From Clostridia bacterium (GTDB taxonomy: Bacteria > Bacillota > Clostridia > Lachnospirales > Lachnospiraceae), in the NCBI GenBank assembly GCA_910575245.1, contig CAJTEN010000004.1, positions 124,001 to 188,000 on the forward strand: 64,000 bases of DNA, given 5' to 3'. The notes beneath the pieces were generated by a model. The model did no database searches. It worked only from the letters and a program-made list of their open reading frames with translations, and had not been told where the DNA came from. Below are positions 61,394 to 64,000 of the stretch, one piece after another (position 1 is the first letter of the stretch; each line of letters begins with the position of its first letter). A program made the translations under genes and the position numbers.

Positions 61394-62878
61394 ATGAATA
61401 ACAGGACAGATATTACCTCATTGAGAGACGCGCTTGCCGTGCTTAAGAGTATGCCTGATCAGCTGGTGGAGACGGATGTGCCCGTCAGAGCCCACGCTCA
61501 GCTGGCGGGTGTATACCGCTATGTGGGAGCGGGCGGGACGGTGAAGCGGCCCACCAGAGTGGACGGGCCGGCGATGCTTTTTGGGCAGGTGGAAGGATTT
61601 GAGGATGCAAGCGTGCTGATCGGGCTTCTGGCCAGTCGGAAGAGGGTTGCTCATTTATTCGGATGTACACAGGAAGAACTGCCTAAAGTGATCTATGACT
61701 GTGTCAGGAATCCGATTGCCCCGGTGGTAGTCAAAGATGCGGCTCCGGTACAGGAGACAGTATATCTTGCAGAGGAGCAGGATTTTGACCTGTATAAGCT
61801 GATTCCTGCGCCTACCAATACGCCGGTGGATGCGGGTCCCTATATTACCATGGGGATGTGCTATGCGACACATCCGGATACCGGGGTAAGTGACATTACG
61901 ATTCACAGATTGTGTATTCAGGGAAAAGATGAATTGTCGGTATTCTTACAGCCCGGCTCACGGCATATCGGCGCTATGGCAGAGCGGGCGGAGGAACTTG
62001 GACAGTCTCTTCCAGTCTCAATCTCTATTGGTGTGGATCCGGCTGTCTCGGTATTGTCCTGTTTCGAGCCGCCTACCACGCCGCTGGGATACAATGAACT
62101 TTCCATTGCAGGCGCACTTCGCGGCAAACCGGTGGAACTGGTTCCCTGTGTGTCGATTAAGGAACATGCGATCGCCAATGCCGAATATGTGATCGAAGGT
62201 GAGATCGTACCGGGTGTCCGGGTACAGGAGGATCAGAATACCGGAACGGGATTTGCCATGCCTGAATTCCCCGGTTATAACGGTGCGGCCAGCGGCGAGT
62301 GCTGGCTGGTCAAGGTCAAAGCCGTGACGCACCGCAGGCATCCGATCATGCAGACTTGCATCGGCCCGTCAGAGGAGCATGTCAATATGGCGGGACTTCC
62401 GACGGAGGCGAGTATTTATGGCATGATAGAGAAGGCGATGCCGGGCAGACTGAAAGGCATCTATGCCCATCGCTCCGGCGGGGGAAAATATATGGCGGTA
62501 CTGCAGTTCGTGAAGAGGGATCATACCGATGAGGGCAGACAGCGTCAGGCGGCGCTGCTGGCATTTTCGGCTTTTCCGGAACTGAAACATGTCATATTGG
62601 TGGATGAGGATGTGGATATCTTCGACAGCAACGATGTGTTGTGGGCAATGAATACGAGATTTCAGGGAGACCAGGATATCGTAACGATTCCGGGCGTGCG
62701 CTGTCATCCGCTGGATCCTTCCAGCAATCCGGCGTACAGCGGCAGCATCCGGGATATCGGTATTTCCTGCAAGACCATATTCGACTGTACGGTTCCCTTT
62801 GACAGGAAAGACAAATTTGTACGGGCGGAATTTATGGATGTGGATCCGGCGGTATGGCTGCCGGGATACAGGATTTAA
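61394..62878 (+). CDS. UbiD-family decarboxylase, gallate/protocatechuate decarboxylase-like (LpdC type)
   Basis: 494 aa. UbiD fold: N-terminal GVYRYVGAGGTVKRPT and ASRKRVAHLFG, middle FEPPTTPLGYNEL and a catalytic segment with Glu268 and Glu270 in VIEGEIVPGVRVQED, then PEFPGY and IGPSEEHVNMAG. These match what I recall of the Lactobacillus gallate decarboxylase LpdC more than UbiD proper. The enzyme uses prenylated FMN made by UbiX, which is not encoded here. AAGGAAGAAAATT precedes the ATG. Expected reaction: gallate to pyrogallol plus CO2, or protocatechuate to catechol. Confidence 0.85.
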   Translation: MNNRTDITSLRDALAVLKSMPDQLVETDVPVRAHAQLAGVYRYVGAGGTVKRPTRVDGPAMLFGQVEGFEDASVLIGLLASRKRVAHLFGCTQEELPKVIYDCVRNPIAPVVVKDAAPVQETVYLAEEQDFDLYKLIPAPTNTPVDAGPYITMGMCYATHPDTGVSDITIHRLCIQGKDELSVFLQPGSRHIGAMAERAEELGQSLPVSISIGVDPAVSVLSCFEPPTTPLGYNELSIAGALRGKPVELVPCVSIKEHAIANAEYVIEGEIVPGVRVQEDQNTGTGFAMPEFPGYNGAASGECWLVKVKAVTHRRHPIMQTCIGPSEEHVNMAGLPTEASIYGMIEKAMPGRLKGIYAHRSGGGKYMAVLQFVKRDHTDEGRQRQAALLAFSAFPELKHVILVDEDVDIFDSNDVLWAMNTRFQGDQDIVTIPGVRCHPLDPSSNPAYSGSIRDIGISCKTIFDCTVPFDRKDKFVRAEFMDVDPAVWLPGYRI

Positions 62879-62904
62879 AATACAAGATTTAGGAGGAAAA
62901 TGCA

Positions 62905-64000
62905 ATGAGCAGCGGGCTTAAATTTCAGGAAGAAAAATACGAGATCAAAACATGTGAATTGGAATCACGGGAAATCACCTACCGGGCCTTTGAGGAGATA
63001 CAGTATTGTGAAAACCCCGTGGATCCGATTCAGAAACTGAATATTTTCGTTCCGGAGAGTTATTATCACGACGGACAGATTAACGGATATTCGCTTCATA
63101 CGGCACCGATCTTTATGCCGAACACGGTGGGCGGTTACATGCCAGGACCGGCAGACAGGCCTGGAAGAGACTTTAAGGGAGCCATAAATACCGTGTTTGC
63201 GGCAGTGGAGCATGGCTATGTGGTGGTGAGCGCCGGTGTCCGCGGTCGTACTCCCGGTATGAAAAGCCAGGAGTTTTTCGTAGGCGGAAGATTGGACGGG
63301 GAAGAAAGCGATACAGGCAGGGCAGTGGGAAAGGCGCCGGCGTTTATCGTTGACATGAAAGCGGCGATACGGTATCTGCGCCACAACAGAGAGAGGATTC
63401 CCGGGGATACGGAACATATCATTACCAGCGGTACAAGCGCAGGCGGCGCATTGTCGGCACTTACAGGGGCTTCCGGAAACAGTGCGGATTACGAGCCGTA
63501 TCTGGAAGAGATCGGGGCAGCCAGGGAGAGGGACGATATTTTCGCCGCAAATTGCTATTGCCCGATCCACAATCTGGAGCATGCGGATATGGCTTATGAA
63601 TGGCTGTTTAACGGATGCAATGAGTTTTATAACCGGGCGTTTAGGAAGATAGACGGGAAAGTGCAGGAAATCGTTGCGAAAGGCACTTTGACTGAGAAGC
63701 AGGCTGCACTTTCCGGACAGTTGAAGCAGCTGTTTCCTGCTTATGTCAATGCCCTTGCTCTTCAGGATGAAAAGGGAGATCCCCTGGAGCTTGACGAGAA
63801 TGGCGAAGGTTCCCTGAAGGAGTATATCGGCAGGCTGCTCCTTGCATCGGCGCAGCGGGAGCTGGATACCCATGACTCTGCCGGTCGTCTTGGTATGCTG
63901 GCGGTAAAGGGCAGTGAGGTGGAACAGCAGGATTGTCTGACTATAGAAGAGGGTAAGGCAAAGGCGCTTAACTGGAATCTTTTTGTCCGGACTGTCACGA
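62905..64000 (+). CDS. Tannase-like alpha/beta hydrolase (subtype B), partial
   Basis: ATG 62905 follows AGGAGG. The first 365 residues are in the window; the gene continues past 64000. Nucleophile elbow [19 protein letters not shown] with Ser178, preceded by [21 protein letters not shown] and followed by [20 protein letters not shown]. This matches the tannase (subtype B) subfamily, which releases gallate from galloyl esters. No signal peptide, so it is intracellular. 26 bases after the UbiD gene, implying that gallate (or a similar phenolic acid) freed here is then decarboxylated. Confidence 0.88.
   Translation, partial: MSSGLKFQEEKYEIKTCELESREITYRAFEEIQYCENPVDPIQKLNIFVPESYYHDGQINGYSLHTAPIFMPNTVGGYMPGPADRPGRDFKGAINTVFAAVEHGYVVVSAGVRGRTPGMKSQEFFVGGRLDGEESDTGRAVGKAPAFIVDMKAAIRYLRHNRERIPGDTEHIITSGTSAGGALSALTGASGNSADYEPYLEEIGAARERDDIFAANCYCPIHNLEHADMAYEWLFNGCNEFYNRAFRKIDGKVQEIVAKGTLTEKQAALSGQLKQLFPAYVNALALQDEKGDPLELDENGEGSLKEYIGRLLLASAQRELDTHDSAGRLGMLAVKGSEVEQQDCLTIEEGKAKALNWNLFVRTVT

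Overview
This 64 kb window looks like a chromosomal segment from a plant-polysaccharide-degrading, gut-type Lachnospiraceae (Clostridia). The evidence is the gene style: YesM/YesN two-component pairs, many LacI regulators, LplB/LplC and UgpA/UgpE-type ABC sugar importers with lipoprotein binding proteins, YesL, cytoplasmic GH3 and GH32 enzymes, strong AGGAGG ribosome binding sites and TTGACA/TATAAT promoters. I saw no rRNA, tRNA or CRISPR array.

Region 1 (about 1-6600) is an AT-richer, eroded defence and mobile region. It holds a DUF3990 gene with one in-frame stop, a DUF4143 ATPase, a serine recombinase lacking its catalytic domain, a MntA/HepT toxin-antitoxin pair whose HepT is frameshifted, a histidine-phosphatase-like protein with an altered RHG motif, a 3'-truncated Abi_2 gene preceded by a probable abiF-type RNA, a polysaccharide-deacetylase fragment, and remnants of a YesM/YesN pair in front of an intact GH3.

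Region 2 (6600-30300) is carbohydrate uptake and breakdown. It has GH3, an OmpR-type two-component pair, a YesM/YesN pair, a UgpA/UgpE-type ABC importer with two paralogous binding proteins and a GH172 (DUF2961) enzyme, a four-gene minus-strand regulator and membrane operon (LacI, YesL, tethered protein, LacI), an LplB/LplC/SBP importer and a GH32. GH172 plus GH32 suggests fructan or difructose-anhydride use. Region 3 (30300-32200) is palindromic repeats, a MITE copy, and agr-like remnants.

Region 4 (32200-46700) has a LysR regulator, then a locus bracketed by a YesN-type regulator and a YesM-type kinase. Inside are a LacI repressor, a DUF5060/DUF4038 glycosidase, two alpha/beta-hydrolase esterases and a DUF3502-type SBP with LplB/LplC permeases. 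Region 5 (46700-50900) has an unknown small protein, a deleted MITE, TelA and XpaC. Region 6 (50900-57000) is galacturonate/glucuronate catabolism: LacI-uxaC diverging from uxaA-uxaB, with two matching 14-18 bp operators. Region 7 (57100-64000) holds a LacI pseudogene cut by a MITE, a LamG fragment, then an AraC regulator, a GPH transporter, an LpdC-like UbiD decarboxylase and a tannase-like hydrolase. Region 7 therefore looks like a tannin/gallate (or related phenolic ester) module.

The most distinctive unannotated structure is a 189 bp non-coding transposable element. It has three full copies plus one 103 bp deletion derivative, 18 bp terminal inverted repeats and 9-10 bp target duplications. 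Three of the four copies sit in the arms of another palindromic repeat.
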